5,632 nt of DNA from Flavobacteriales bacterium (GTDB taxonomy: Bacteria > Bacteroidota > Bacteroidia > Flavobacteriales_D > Parvicellaceae). The position numbers and the translations under genes are program-made. The DNA lies in the NCBI GenBank assembly GCA_027047735.1, contig JALTUD010000354.1, positions 1 through 5,632 on the forward strand. The letters run 5' to 3'. The notes below the pieces were generated by a model. It saw only the letters and a program-made list of their open reading frames with translations, was not told the origin of the DNA and made no database searches. This document shows, piece after piece, positions 1 to 5,235 of this stretch. Within the stretch, counting starts at the first letter, position 1. Every line of letters starts with the position of its first letter.

Positions 1-126
1 CTCCTTTTGTGTTGTTGCACTTATGCAACACAAAAGAGTGAGTAGTGATAGCCCGACCATTACGGCGTTAAAAAGCAATGTAGTACAACGGAATTGCTTT
101 TTTATGCCGTAATGGGAACGCCCAAA
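1..126 (+). ncRNA. Candidate structured RNA with two hairpins (flavobacterial intergenic type, possibly Flavo-1-like)
   Basis: Two strong inverted repeats lie close together. Hairpin 1 pairs 4-14 with 26-36 (11 bp, no mismatch). It has an alternative fold in which 14-19 pairs with 24-29 around a CTTA loop and 4-10 still pairs with 30-36. Hairpin 2 pairs 57-79 with 93-115 (23 positions, one mismatch at 69/103 and one G-T at 67/105). Around hairpin 2 are short unpaired blocks, GTGATAGCCCGA before it (45-56) and GAACGCCC after it (116-123). Paired arms bracketed by unpaired C-rich sequence look more like a folded RNA than a plain terminator. From memory, such blocks occur between flavobacterial genes and may belong to the Flavo-1 RNA motif, but that name is unverified. 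The left edge may be cut by the window, and the strand is inferred from the flanking blocks. The region could also be the terminator of an upstream gene or a REP-like repeat. Confidence 0.5.
57..115 (+). terminator. Long hairpin with internal A-tract/T-tract, possible terminator upstream of dut
   Basis: The inner part of the 23-position stem reads as an A-run plus GCAAT, a 13-base loop (80-92), then ATTGC plus TTTTTT (93-103). That is the shape of an intrinsic terminator. The mirrored A-run would let it act in both directions. Unusually, pairing continues past the T-run for another 10-12 bp (CCATTACGGC with GCCGTAATGG), which an ordinary terminator does not need. It may therefore be one arm of the structured RNA called here rather than a simple stop signal. 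Confidence 0.4.
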
Positions 127-152
127 TTATAAAAAACAGCAATATTACAAAT

Positions 153-587
153 ATGAAAATTGAAATTATCAACAAATCAAAACACGCTACGCCTCATTAT
201 GCCACGACTTTATCGGCAGGTGTGGATTTGAGAGCGAATTTGGAAGAACCGGTAGAACTGTTACCTTTACAAAGAAAATTGATTAAAACAGGATTGTTTA
301 TTGCTTTGCCTGAAGGATATGAAGCACAAGTGCGTCCGCGTAGTGGGTTGGCTTACAAGAAAGGGATTACAGTACTCAATTCACCGGGGACAATTGATGC
401 GGATTATCGTGGTGAGATTGGTGTTTTGTTAGTAAATTTGTCCAATGAGCCATTTGTGGTGGAAGATGGAGAACGAATTGCTCAGTTGGTCGTGGCAAAG
501 CACGAAACGGTTGAATGGCAAGAGGTTGAACAATTGAAAGATACTGCCAGAGGTGCAGGTGGTTTTGGTAGTACGGGAACAAAATAA
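153..587 (+). CDS. dut: dUTP diphosphatase (dUTPase)
   Basis: Hydrolyses dUTP to dUMP and pyrophosphate in the cytoplasm, keeping uracil out of DNA and supplying dUMP for thymidylate synthesis. The 144 residues are the normal length for the homotrimeric family, and all five motifs are present. Motif 1 is SAGVDLRA (21-28) and motif 2 is RPRSGLAYKKG (61-71). Motif 3 starts at GTIDADYRGE (79-88), with the presumed catalytic Asp82 and the Tyr85 expected to exclude ribose. Motif 4 is GERIAQL (106-112). Motif 5 is the glycine-rich tail RGAGGFGSTG (133-142), which closes over the active site. The ATG at 153 follows an A-rich leader with no Shine-Dalgarno sequence, as usual in Bacteroidota, and gives the standard N-terminus. 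I see no good TAnnTTTG box in 116-152. The next gene starts 9 bases after the stop, so the two are probably cotranscribed. The assignment is secure. Confidence 0.97.
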   Translation: MKIEIINKSKHATPHYATTLSAGVDLRANLEEPVELLPLQRKLIKTGLFIALPEGYEAQVRPRSGLAYKKGITVLNSPGTIDADYRGEIGVLLVNLSNEPFVVEDGERIAQLVVAKHETVEWQEVEQLKDTARGAGGFGSTGTK

Positions 588-596
588 AAGGAAAAA

Positions 597-1679
597 ATGA
601 TTACACAGGATCAGTTAAAAGATATAAAAAAGCGTTTAGATGCTTTGTATGGATATTTGCATATCGAGGAGAAAAAAATGCAGATAGAAGAGGAAGATTT
701 AAGGACGCAAGACCCTGATTTTTGGAATAACCCTAAAGAAGCAGAGGCTTTGTTGCGAAAGTTAAAGCATAAGAAATATTGGGTGGAAACTTACAATAAA
801 GTGTTGGAAGAATACGAAGATTTGGAAGTGTTGTATGAGTTTTGCAAAGCCGGTGAGGCTACGGAAGAAGAAGTGCAAGAAGCCTACGATTCTTTATTAG
901 AAAAAGTAGAGGAACTGGAGTTTAAAAATATGTTGAGTGCCGAGGAAGATTCGCTGAATGCGGTATTGCAATTGACTGCCGGTGCCGGTGGTACGGAGAG
1001 TTGTGATTGGGCGGGAATGTTGATGCGAATGTACATTATGTGGGCTGAAAAACACGGAATGAAGGTCAAAGAAATCAACTATCAAGCCGGTGATGTTGCA
1101 GGAGTAAAAACCGTTACCTTGGAAATTGAAGGTGATTTTGCTTTTGGTTATTTAAAAGGAGAAAACGGTGTCCATCGTTTGGTTAGAGTTTCGCCTTTTG
1201 ACTCTAACGCCAAAAGACATACTTCTTTTGTTTCGGCTTATGTATATCCATTGGTAGATGATACGATTGAAATTAAAATAAACCCTGCTGACATTACATG
1301 GGAAACATTCCGTTCGGGTGGTGCAGGAGGACAAAATGTAAACAAGGTAGAAACAGGGGTTCGACTACGACACAAACCTTCGGGAATTATTATTGAAAAT
1401 ACGGAATCACGTTCTCAGTTAGGGAATAAAGAAAAAGCGATGCAATTGCTTAAATCTCAATTGTACGAAATAGAACAACGCAAAAAACAAGAATCAAGAG
1501 CAGCAATTGAATCGGAGAAAAAGAACATCGAATGGGGTTCTCAAATCAGGAGTTACGTATTGGATGATCGTCGAGTAAAAGACCATAGAACAAATTACCA
1601 AACGAGCAATACCGAAGCGGTTTTAAACGGGGAAATTGACGATTTCTTAAAGGCGTACTTAATGGAGTTTGGAGGGTAG
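597..1679 (+). CDS. prfB: Peptide chain release factor 2 (RF2), no programmed frameshift
   Basis: Reads UGA and UAA in the ribosomal A site and triggers release of the finished protein. The 360 residues match the family. Residues about 1-110 form the charged helical domain 1. The stop-codon recognition tripeptide SPF is at 199-201; it is the RF2 signature where RF1 has PxT. The GGQ catalytic loop is SGGAGGQNVNK at 240-250, with Gln246 the residue normally methylated by PrmC. Ser240 occupies the position equivalent to residue 246 of E. coli RF2. In most bacteria this gene holds an in-frame UGA near codon 25 that requires a +1 frameshift. Here the matching stretch, GYLHIE at codons 19-24 (nt 651-668), reads straight through with no stop and no CTTTGA. 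The gene ends in TAG, a codon read by RF1 rather than RF2. An AAGGA lies a few bases before the ATG. The regulator gene follows after 15 bases. Confidence 0.98.
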   Translation: MITQDQLKDIKKRLDALYGYLHIEEKKMQIEEEDLRTQDPDFWNNPKEAEALLRKLKHKKYWVETYNKVLEEYEDLEVLYEFCKAGEATEEEVQEAYDSLLEKVEELEFKNMLSAEEDSLNAVLQLTAGAGGTESCDWAGMLMRMYIMWAEKHGMKVKEINYQAGDVAGVKTVTLEIEGDFAFGYLKGENGVHRLVRVSPFDSNAKRHTSFVSAYVYPLVDDTIEIKINPADITWETFRSGGAGGQNVNKVETGVRLRHKPSGIIIENTESRSQLGNKEKAMQLLKSQLYEIEQRKKQESRAAIESEKKNIEWGSQIRSYVLDDRRVKDHRTNYQTSNTEAVLNGEIDDFLKAYLMEFGG

Positions 1680-1694
1680 AAACAGACATATTTT

Positions 1695-2312
1695 ATGAAC
1701 AGAAAAAAACTATCCTTTCTCAACACTCAATTGATTGATGAGATAACAAAATACGGAGCTACTCAAATTTTTCCCAAAGGTACTCAACTATTAAAAGAAG
1801 GACAATCGGTTAAAGTTGTCCCCATAGTTTTGTCCGGATTGGTCAAAGTTTGCTCGAGGTTTGAAGAGCGAGAGTTGTTGCTCTACTATATTGAACCTCA
1901 ACAAAGCTGTATCATGACTTTTTACGCCGCACTGAACAATGAATCGAGTAAGGTTTTTGCTGTAACGGAAGAAGATACGGAGGTTTTACTTCTGCCCGTA
2001 CGTTTTTTATCTGAATGGATAAAACAATACAGCGACTTTAACAATCTGTTCTACAGCCAATTTAACCTAAGATACACCGAACTTTTAGACACAATAAAGC
2101 ACCTCTTAGTCGATAAGATGGATAAACGACTTTATGAACATCTGAAACGAAAATCAGAATTAACAGGAGGTGCTCCTATTCAATTAAGCCACCTTCAAAT
2201 AGCCAACGAATTGGGAACGGCACGTGAAGTCATTTCGCGTTTGCTCAAAAAATTAGAAAATGAAGGTTTAGTAAAACTAACAAGAAAAGGAATAAAAATC
2301 CCCCCCTTGTGA
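1695..2312 (+). CDS. Crp/Fnr-family transcriptional regulator
   Basis: Cytoplasmic DNA-binding regulator of 205 residues with the family layout: an N-terminal beta-roll sensor (about 20-105), a dimerisation helix (about 108-140) and a C-terminal winged helix-turn-helix (about 163-203). The recognition helix reads TAREVISRLLKKL (175-187). Arg177, Glu178 and Arg182 align with the CRP residues that contact GTGA half-sites, while Ser181 is FNR-like. The sensor domain lacks the cyclic-nucleotide cassette (no GE...RxA pattern; the segment is EPQQSCIMTF, 67-76), so cAMP binding is unlikely. Only two cysteines are present (53 and 72), so there is no FNR-type 4Fe-4S cluster motif. Cys72 sits in the sensor pocket region and could report redox or reactive species; that is inference. 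It follows prfB by 15 bases, and its stop codon falls inside a palindrome that fits its predicted half-site. The ligand and a gene name cannot be given from sequence. Confidence 0.93.
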   Translation: MNRKKLSFLNTQLIDEITKYGATQIFPKGTQLLKEGQSVKVVPIVLSGLVKVCSRFEERELLLYYIEPQQSCIMTFYAALNNESSKVFAVTEEDTEVLLLPVRFLSEWIKQYSDFNNLFYSQFNLRYTELLDTIKHLLVDKMDKRLYEHLKRKSELTGGAPIQLSHLQIANELGTAREVISRLLKKLENEGLVKLTRKGIKIPPL

Positions 2313-2323
2313 CTGTAGTCACG
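2308..2323. promoter_or_regulatory. CRP-type operator, predicted target of the adjacent Crp/Fnr regulator
   Basis: The sequence TGTGACTGTAGTCACG is a 6-bp perfect inverted repeat (GTGACT/AGTCAC) around a 2-base centre. It fits the CRP layout TGTGA-N6-TCACA in all but the last base. It overlaps the TGA stop (2310-2312) of the regulator gene. Its centre, 2315.5, lies about 41 bases before the start site expected from the -7 box at 2345-2352, the usual place for a class II activator. The regulator's recognition helix keeps the Arg and Glu that read GTGA. Binding itself is inferred. Confidence 0.55.
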
Positions 2324-2344
2324 AACAAATGGTTATTAAATCTA

Positions 2345-2352
2345 TAAATTTG
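2345..2352 (+). promoter_or_regulatory. Bacteroidota -7 box for the DUF2892 gene
   Basis: TAAATTTG matches the Bacteroidota sigma-factor -7 consensus TAnnTTTG exactly. Transcription would start near 2356-2359, leaving a leader of about 26-29 bases before the ATG at 2385. No TTG-type -33 box occurs at the expected 19-21 base distance. Instead the palindrome at 2308-2323 takes that place, which suggests an activator-dependent promoter. Confidence 0.5.
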
Positions 2353-2384
2353 CATTATTACTAACCAAATAAAACAAAAATATC

Positions 2385-2609
2385 ATGAAAAAAAATATGG
2401 GAAAATGTGACAGAATCCTAAGAGCGGTAGGAGCTGTAATTATTGCAATACTTTATTTAACAGGAGTATTAACAGGAACGTTAGGAATGGTATTATTGGT
2501 CGTTGCACTGGTTCTATTATTAACTAGTCTTATGGGATTTTGTCCGGCATATACGATCTTCGGAATGAAAACTTGTTCGAAATGCTCTATTGATAAATCT
2601 GACGAGTAA
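2385..2609 (+). CDS. DUF2892 (YgaP-like) small inner-membrane protein
   Basis: A 74-residue protein with a short basic N-terminus (MKKNMGKCDRILR) and two hydrophobic helices (about 13-29 and 33-50) joined by a tight glycine turn. The family's conserved C-terminal segment GFCPAYTIFGMKTC (51-64) follows. Four cysteines in so short a protein (8, 53, 64, 67) stand out. The family also occurs as the membrane part of E. coli YgaP, where it is joined to a rhodanese sulfurtransferase; stand-alone copies like this one have no settled function. The gene has its own predicted promoter and CRP-like operator just after the regulator gene, so it is the best candidate target of that regulator. A role in sulfur or thiol redox handling is inference from the YgaP link and the cysteines. 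The ATG at 2385 is chosen for its A-rich leader; a second ATG at codon 5 (2397) is also possible. Confidence 0.9.
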   Translation: MKKNMGKCDRILRAVGAVIIAILYLTGVLTGTLGMVLLVVALVLLLTSLMGFCPAYTIFGMKTCSKCSIDKSDE

Positions 2610-2630
2610 AATTTATTCATCAGATTTATT
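2592..2630 (+). other. Hairpin spanning the DUF2892 stop codon
   Basis: The stretch 2593-2602 (ATAAATCTGA) pairs perfectly with 2620-2629. After a C/A mismatch (2603/2619), pairing continues from 2604-2608 with 2614-2618, including one G-T, closing a 5-base loop. The stop codon TAA (2607-2609) lies in the upper stem and loop. No proper T-run follows, so it is a weak terminator at best. It could instead act as a 3'-end stabiliser or back up the terminator about 26 bases further on. Confidence 0.4.
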
Positions 2631-2655
2631 TAACCTTAAATTTAAAAAAAGAATT

Positions 2656-2695
2656 AAAAGCTCAACTCTAGTTATGAATTGGGCTTTTGTTTTTT
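2656..2695 (+). terminator. Rho-independent terminator after the DUF2892 gene
   Basis: AAAAGCTCAA (2656-2665) pairs with TTGGGCTTTT (2679-2688) over 10 bp with a single T-G pair. A G and six T residues follow (2689-2695). This ends the transcript that carries the DUF2892 gene. It also makes coding sequence across 2687-2700 unlikely, which supports a later start for the cytochrome gene. Confidence 0.8.
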
Positions 2696-2716
2696 GATTT
2701 TATTAGACCGACTCAT

Positions 2717-2732
2717 TGTAATCTAAGTTACA
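2717..2732. promoter_or_regulatory. Second, degenerate CRP-type palindrome, upstream of the cytochrome gene
   Basis: TGTAATCTAAGTTACA has perfect 5-base arms (TGTAA/TTACA) and a 6-base centre, the same 16-bp layout as the operator at 2308-2323. The two share TGT.A....AGT.AC (9 of 16 positions), and most differences are transitions. The centre, 2724.5, lies about 61 bases before the cytochrome ATG. Control of the cytochrome gene by the Crp/Fnr regulator is inferred; an AT-rich palindrome can also occur by chance. Confidence 0.4.
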
Positions 2733-2756
2733 GACCTCACACCCTACATTCAACTT

Positions 2757-2778
2757 TCATTTTGATTGCTTATCTTTA
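2757..2778 (+). promoter_or_regulatory. Possible -7 region(s) for the cytochrome gene
   Basis: Two near matches to TAnnTTTG are visible: TCATTTTG (2757-2764) and TATCTTTA (2771-2778), each with one mismatch. The first would put the start site near 2769, with the palindrome at 2717-2732 centred around -44. The second would put it near 2783, with the palindrome near -58 and almost no leader. Neither has a TTG box at the usual -33 distance, so only one, or neither, need be real. Confidence 0.3.
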
Positions 2779-2785
2779 CAAAAAA

Positions 2786-3979
2786 ATGACAATTATGAAG
2801 TGGAAATTATTTTCGATAGGTGTTTACACCAGTTTTCTTTTTCTTATTGGTTGCGGTAACGGCGAGACACAACAAATTTCAGATGCTCAACAACATACAA
2901 AAGAAGCCAAAGAGAAAAGCAAAGAACAAGGTGTTCACTCCAACTTTGTGTTGAATGAATCGTGCAAATCTTGCCATGAAAACATTTACGAAGAATATAG
3001 TTCTTCTATGCACGCTAATGCTTCTATTTTCAAAGACCCTGTACATAAAGCTATTTGGGATAAACATCCTAAAAATAAAAAAATGCAACAGTACGTTTGT
3101 GCCAAATGCCATACGCCTGCAGCTAATAATTTTAAAGACTTAGTTACAGAAGGTAAACATCAAGTTCCTGATGCAAATAATCTCACTCATTTAGAAGGGG
3201 TAGCTTGTGCATACTGTCATAGAATTGAAGCGATAAAACCCGGAGAAAAAACAAATACCAATGTTATAGCTTCTAAAAGGAAGGAGTATTTTGGAAACAT
3301 TAAAGAACATGCTGAAGCAGGATTTCACACCATAAAAACGAACAACGAATTATTTTTAAACGGTAATGTTTGCATTGGTTGCCACTCTCACAAACAAAAT
3401 AAACACGGGCTTTCGGTTTGTACTACGGAAATTAACAACACAGAAAATGAAAACTGCATCACCTGCCACATGCCCGAAACCGATGATTCGGTTGCTGTCG
3501 GAAACAAACGAACGAAACATCATTTTCATGGTTTTGCCGGTATGCACAACAATCAAGAATTATTAGGAGAATATATCGACATAGTAGCGGAGAAAAAAGA
3601 TAACCAAATTGTAGTTACCGTTACCAACAATGCTTCACACGCTTTGCTTCTTCATCCGCTAAGATTAGGGTTACTAAAAGTAAGCGTTACCTCAACAGAC
3701 GGAACAACTAAAGAGCTGGAGCCGGTTAAATTTATGCGTGTTTTGGGTAAAGACGGTAAACCTGCACCTCCGTGGGTGGCTGATACGGAATTAAAAAATA
3801 CCGTTTTACAAGGAAAAGCATCTAAAACCTTTACTTTTGACGCCGAGTTAAGTACTGATGATAAAATTGATATTACTTTAGGTTACTTTCTCGTTAACCC
3901 GAAAATGCTTGACAAATTAGGACTTCAAGATAATGACGAAATTAAACAATTTCACGTTCTAAAATCAATTTCTATTTAG
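2786..3979 (+). CDS. Multiheme (five CXXCH) c-type cytochrome lipoprotein, cytochrome c554-like
   Basis: Predicted lipid-anchored electron carrier or redox enzyme outside the inner membrane, 397 residues from the ATG at 2786. A basic start and hydrophobic stretch (5-22) end in the lipobox LIGC with Cys23 as the lipidation site. A charged linker (24-56) follows. Five haem-binding motifs come next: CKSCH (60-64), CAKCH (105-109), CAYCH (141-145), CIGCH (196-200) and CITCH (224-228). SMHANA (74-79), GVACAYCH and HHFHGF (245-250) resemble the c554-type cytochrome fold and offer distal haem ligands. The C-terminal third (about 262-397) has no haem motif and looks like a beta-sandwich. The substrate is unknown. 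The frame stays open back to TTG at 2687, but that lies in the terminator and would bury the signal peptide. ATG 2795 (394 residues) is an equally good start. The stop abuts the Nudix ATG. Confidence 0.92.
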   Translation: MTIMKWKLFSIGVYTSFLFLIGCGNGETQQISDAQQHTKEAKEKSKEQGVHSNFVLNESCKSCHENIYEEYSSSMHANASIFKDPVHKAIWDKHPKNKKMQQYVCAKCHTPAANNFKDLVTEGKHQVPDANNLTHLEGVACAYCHRIEAIKPGEKTNTNVIASKRKEYFGNIKEHAEAGFHTIKTNNELFLNGNVCIGCHSHKQNKHGLSVCTTEINNTENENCITCHMPETDDSVAVGNKRTKHHFHGFAGMHNNQELLGEYIDIVAEKKDNQIVVTVTNNASHALLLHPLRLGLLKVSVTSTDGTTKELEPVKFMRVLGKDGKPAPPWVADTELKNTVLQGKASKTFTFDAELSTDDKIDITLGYFLVNPKMLDKLGLQDNDEIKQFHVLKSISI

Positions 3980-4375
3980 ATGAATACAAATCGTAAATCA
4001 CGTCTTATCGTAAGCAAACCGCCTTTTGTTTTAACGCTGAAAAAAATGCACGAAAACAAAAGAAGCTTAATCGGTGGGAACATAGAACCCAATGAAAAGC
4101 CAATCGAAGCTATGATTAGAGAAGCCAAAGAAGAAGCAGGGATTACACTTTCCAAAGACGATATTTCGCTAATTAAAGAAATCCATTACACCAAAAATAA
4201 TATTTCGTATCAACGGTATTACTTTTTGCTAAAACAACCGGAACAATATCATTTTACTTTAGGTGAACCTGATAAATTTGAAGCCTTGGAATGGGTTGAT
4301 TTTAACGATGTTTCGGAGAGCTTTAAAAAGACGGACAGGAAGGTTTTAGTTGAAATAAATGGTAAAATCTCCTAA
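3980..4375 (+). CDS. Nudix family hydrolase
   Basis: Small cytoplasmic pyrophosphohydrolase of 131 residues acting on a nucleoside diphosphate linked to another group; the substrate cannot be read from sequence. The Nudix box GX5EX7REUXEEXGU is complete at 33-55: Gly33, Glu39, Arg47-Glu48, then Glu51-Glu52 and Gly54-Ile55. The glutamates bind the catalytic metal ions. The segment before the box reads RSLIGG rather than the common W-x-L-P-G-G, a small departure that leaves the box intact. The later ALEWVDFNDV (about 94-103) is typical of the fold's C-terminal part. The ATG follows the cytochrome's TAG with no gap (TAGATG at 3977-3982), pointing to translational coupling or reinitiation, although no functional link between a cytochrome and a Nudix enzyme is obvious. 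The 3' end overlaps the converging permease gene by 4 bases, and no terminator is visible. Confidence 0.93.
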   Translation: MNTNRKSRLIVSKPPFVLTLKKMHENKRSLIGGNIEPNEKPIEAMIREAKEEAGITLSKDDISLIKEIHYTKNNISYQRYYFLLKQPEQYHFTLGEPDKFEALEWVDFNDVSESFKKTDRKVLVEINGKIS

Positions 4376-5235
4376 GCTATCAACACAATTGCCAGTACCG
4401 CACATAAAATCCCAACCCAATTAGAACGCGATAATTTTTCTCTGTAAAAAACAACCCCCAAAACAGCCGACAAAATCACAACTCCCGTACTAACTATCGG
4501 GAATACTTTACTCGGATGAAAACCAGAATACTCTAACGCCTTAAAAAAAGATATTAAAGAACCGTAATTGGGAATCCCCAAGAGTATTCCCGCTAAAACA
4601 TTTTTTAACACGAAGTTAAAACGTTGTTCTTTGAGCGAACGCAAAACGACAATTCCTACACCAAATAAAGCAGCAACAACAAACAATACAAAAAAGAATG
4701 CCGGTGCTTCTCCTTCTTCAATAGCGGTTTGCTGAGCAAAATTAAAAACCGAGTCGGCTATCCCTTGCCCTACGAACACAAAGACAATCAACCAAATATA
4801 TTTTTTATCAAATGATATTTTACCGTTTTGAGTAGAGGAAAGATATATCCCTAACAATGCTAAAATAAAAGCTATAAACGTTTTAATTGTAAAATTAGAA
4901 TTCGGATAAATGACTAAAGCTACCGCAACCGGTATAACTAAAGACATTTTATTGGCAACTGTTGTTATGGCAATTCCTACCTTTTGCGTACCCGTAGCGT
5001 ATAAATCAAATACTACAATAAACAACGCCCCCACCACAACGGCATAGGGCAACCAATCCGCACTCACTATATATGTCCCTGAAATCTTAATCGGACTAGT
5101 CATATAACCCAAAGTCGCCGCAGTTACATAATTAAAAATCAACGCCTGTAAATTATCCACGCCATACTTATTGAACAGCTTAAATATCACAATTAAAACT
5201 CCGAAAAGCCCAATTGTCAGCAATATATATATCAT
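4372..5235 (-). CDS. EamA/DMT-superfamily permease, ten transmembrane helices
   Basis: Inner-membrane transporter of 287 residues built as two five-helix EamA-type halves, the standard length for the drug/metabolite transporter superfamily. Hydrophobic segments lie near 2-20, 31-47, 63-80, 86-97, 98-112, 116-132, 147-163, 178-198, 212-229, 244-263 and 272-287; 86-97 and 98-112 are probably one broken or re-entrant helix, giving about ten. The C-terminal half ends in the pattern PIVSTGVVILSAVLGVVFYREKLS (246-269), with the F-x-E-K-L-S loop typical of EamA proteins. The ATG (5233-5235) overlaps the TGA stop (5232-5234) of ribD in an ATGA arrangement, so the two are probably translated from one mRNA. 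Some EamA/DMT proteins such as RibN carry riboflavin. The coupling here makes a flavin or flavin-precursor substrate a fair guess, but family members move many compounds. Confidence 0.92.
   Translation of the reverse strand: MIYILLTIGLFGVLIVIFKLFNKYGVDNLQALIFNYVTAATLGYMTSPIKISGTYIVSADWLPYAVVVGALFIVVFDLYATGTQKVGIAITTVANKMSLVIPVAVALVIYPNSNFTIKTFIAFILALLGIYLSSTQNGKISFDKKYIWLIVFVFVGQGIADSVFNFAQQTAIEEGEAPAFFFVLFVVAALFGVGIVVLRSLKEQRFNFVLKNVLAGILLGIPNYGSLISFFKALEYSGFHPSKVFPIVSTGVVILSAVLGVVFYREKLSRSNWVGILCAVLAIVLIA

Noticed and set aside
14..29. GTTGCA-CTTA-TGCAAC as another 16-bp Crp/Fnr-type operator
   Set aside because: The half-site differs from TGTRA, and the palindrome is better explained as part of the longer 4-36 RNA hairpin.
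2..112. Open frame of 36 codons ending in TAA at 110-112
   Set aside because: It runs across both palindromes, has no recognisable protein features, and its codons follow from the hairpin arms. The tail of an upstream gene cannot be fully excluded.
1671..1676. GGAGGG near the end of prfB as a Shine-Dalgarno sequence for the regulator
   Set aside because: It lies 18 bases before the ATG at 1695, too far to act, and Bacteroidota seldom use such sites.
2687..2785. N-terminal extension of the cytochrome frame from TTG at 2687
   Set aside because: It begins inside the terminator stem and T-run, would bury the lipoprotein signal sequence, and includes the palindrome. ATG 2786 or 2795 gives a proper signal peptide with the LIGC lipobox.
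3366..3566. Overlapping + and - frames inside the cytochrome gene
   Set aside because: They are shadows of the cytochrome frame, with no domain, signal or start context of their own.
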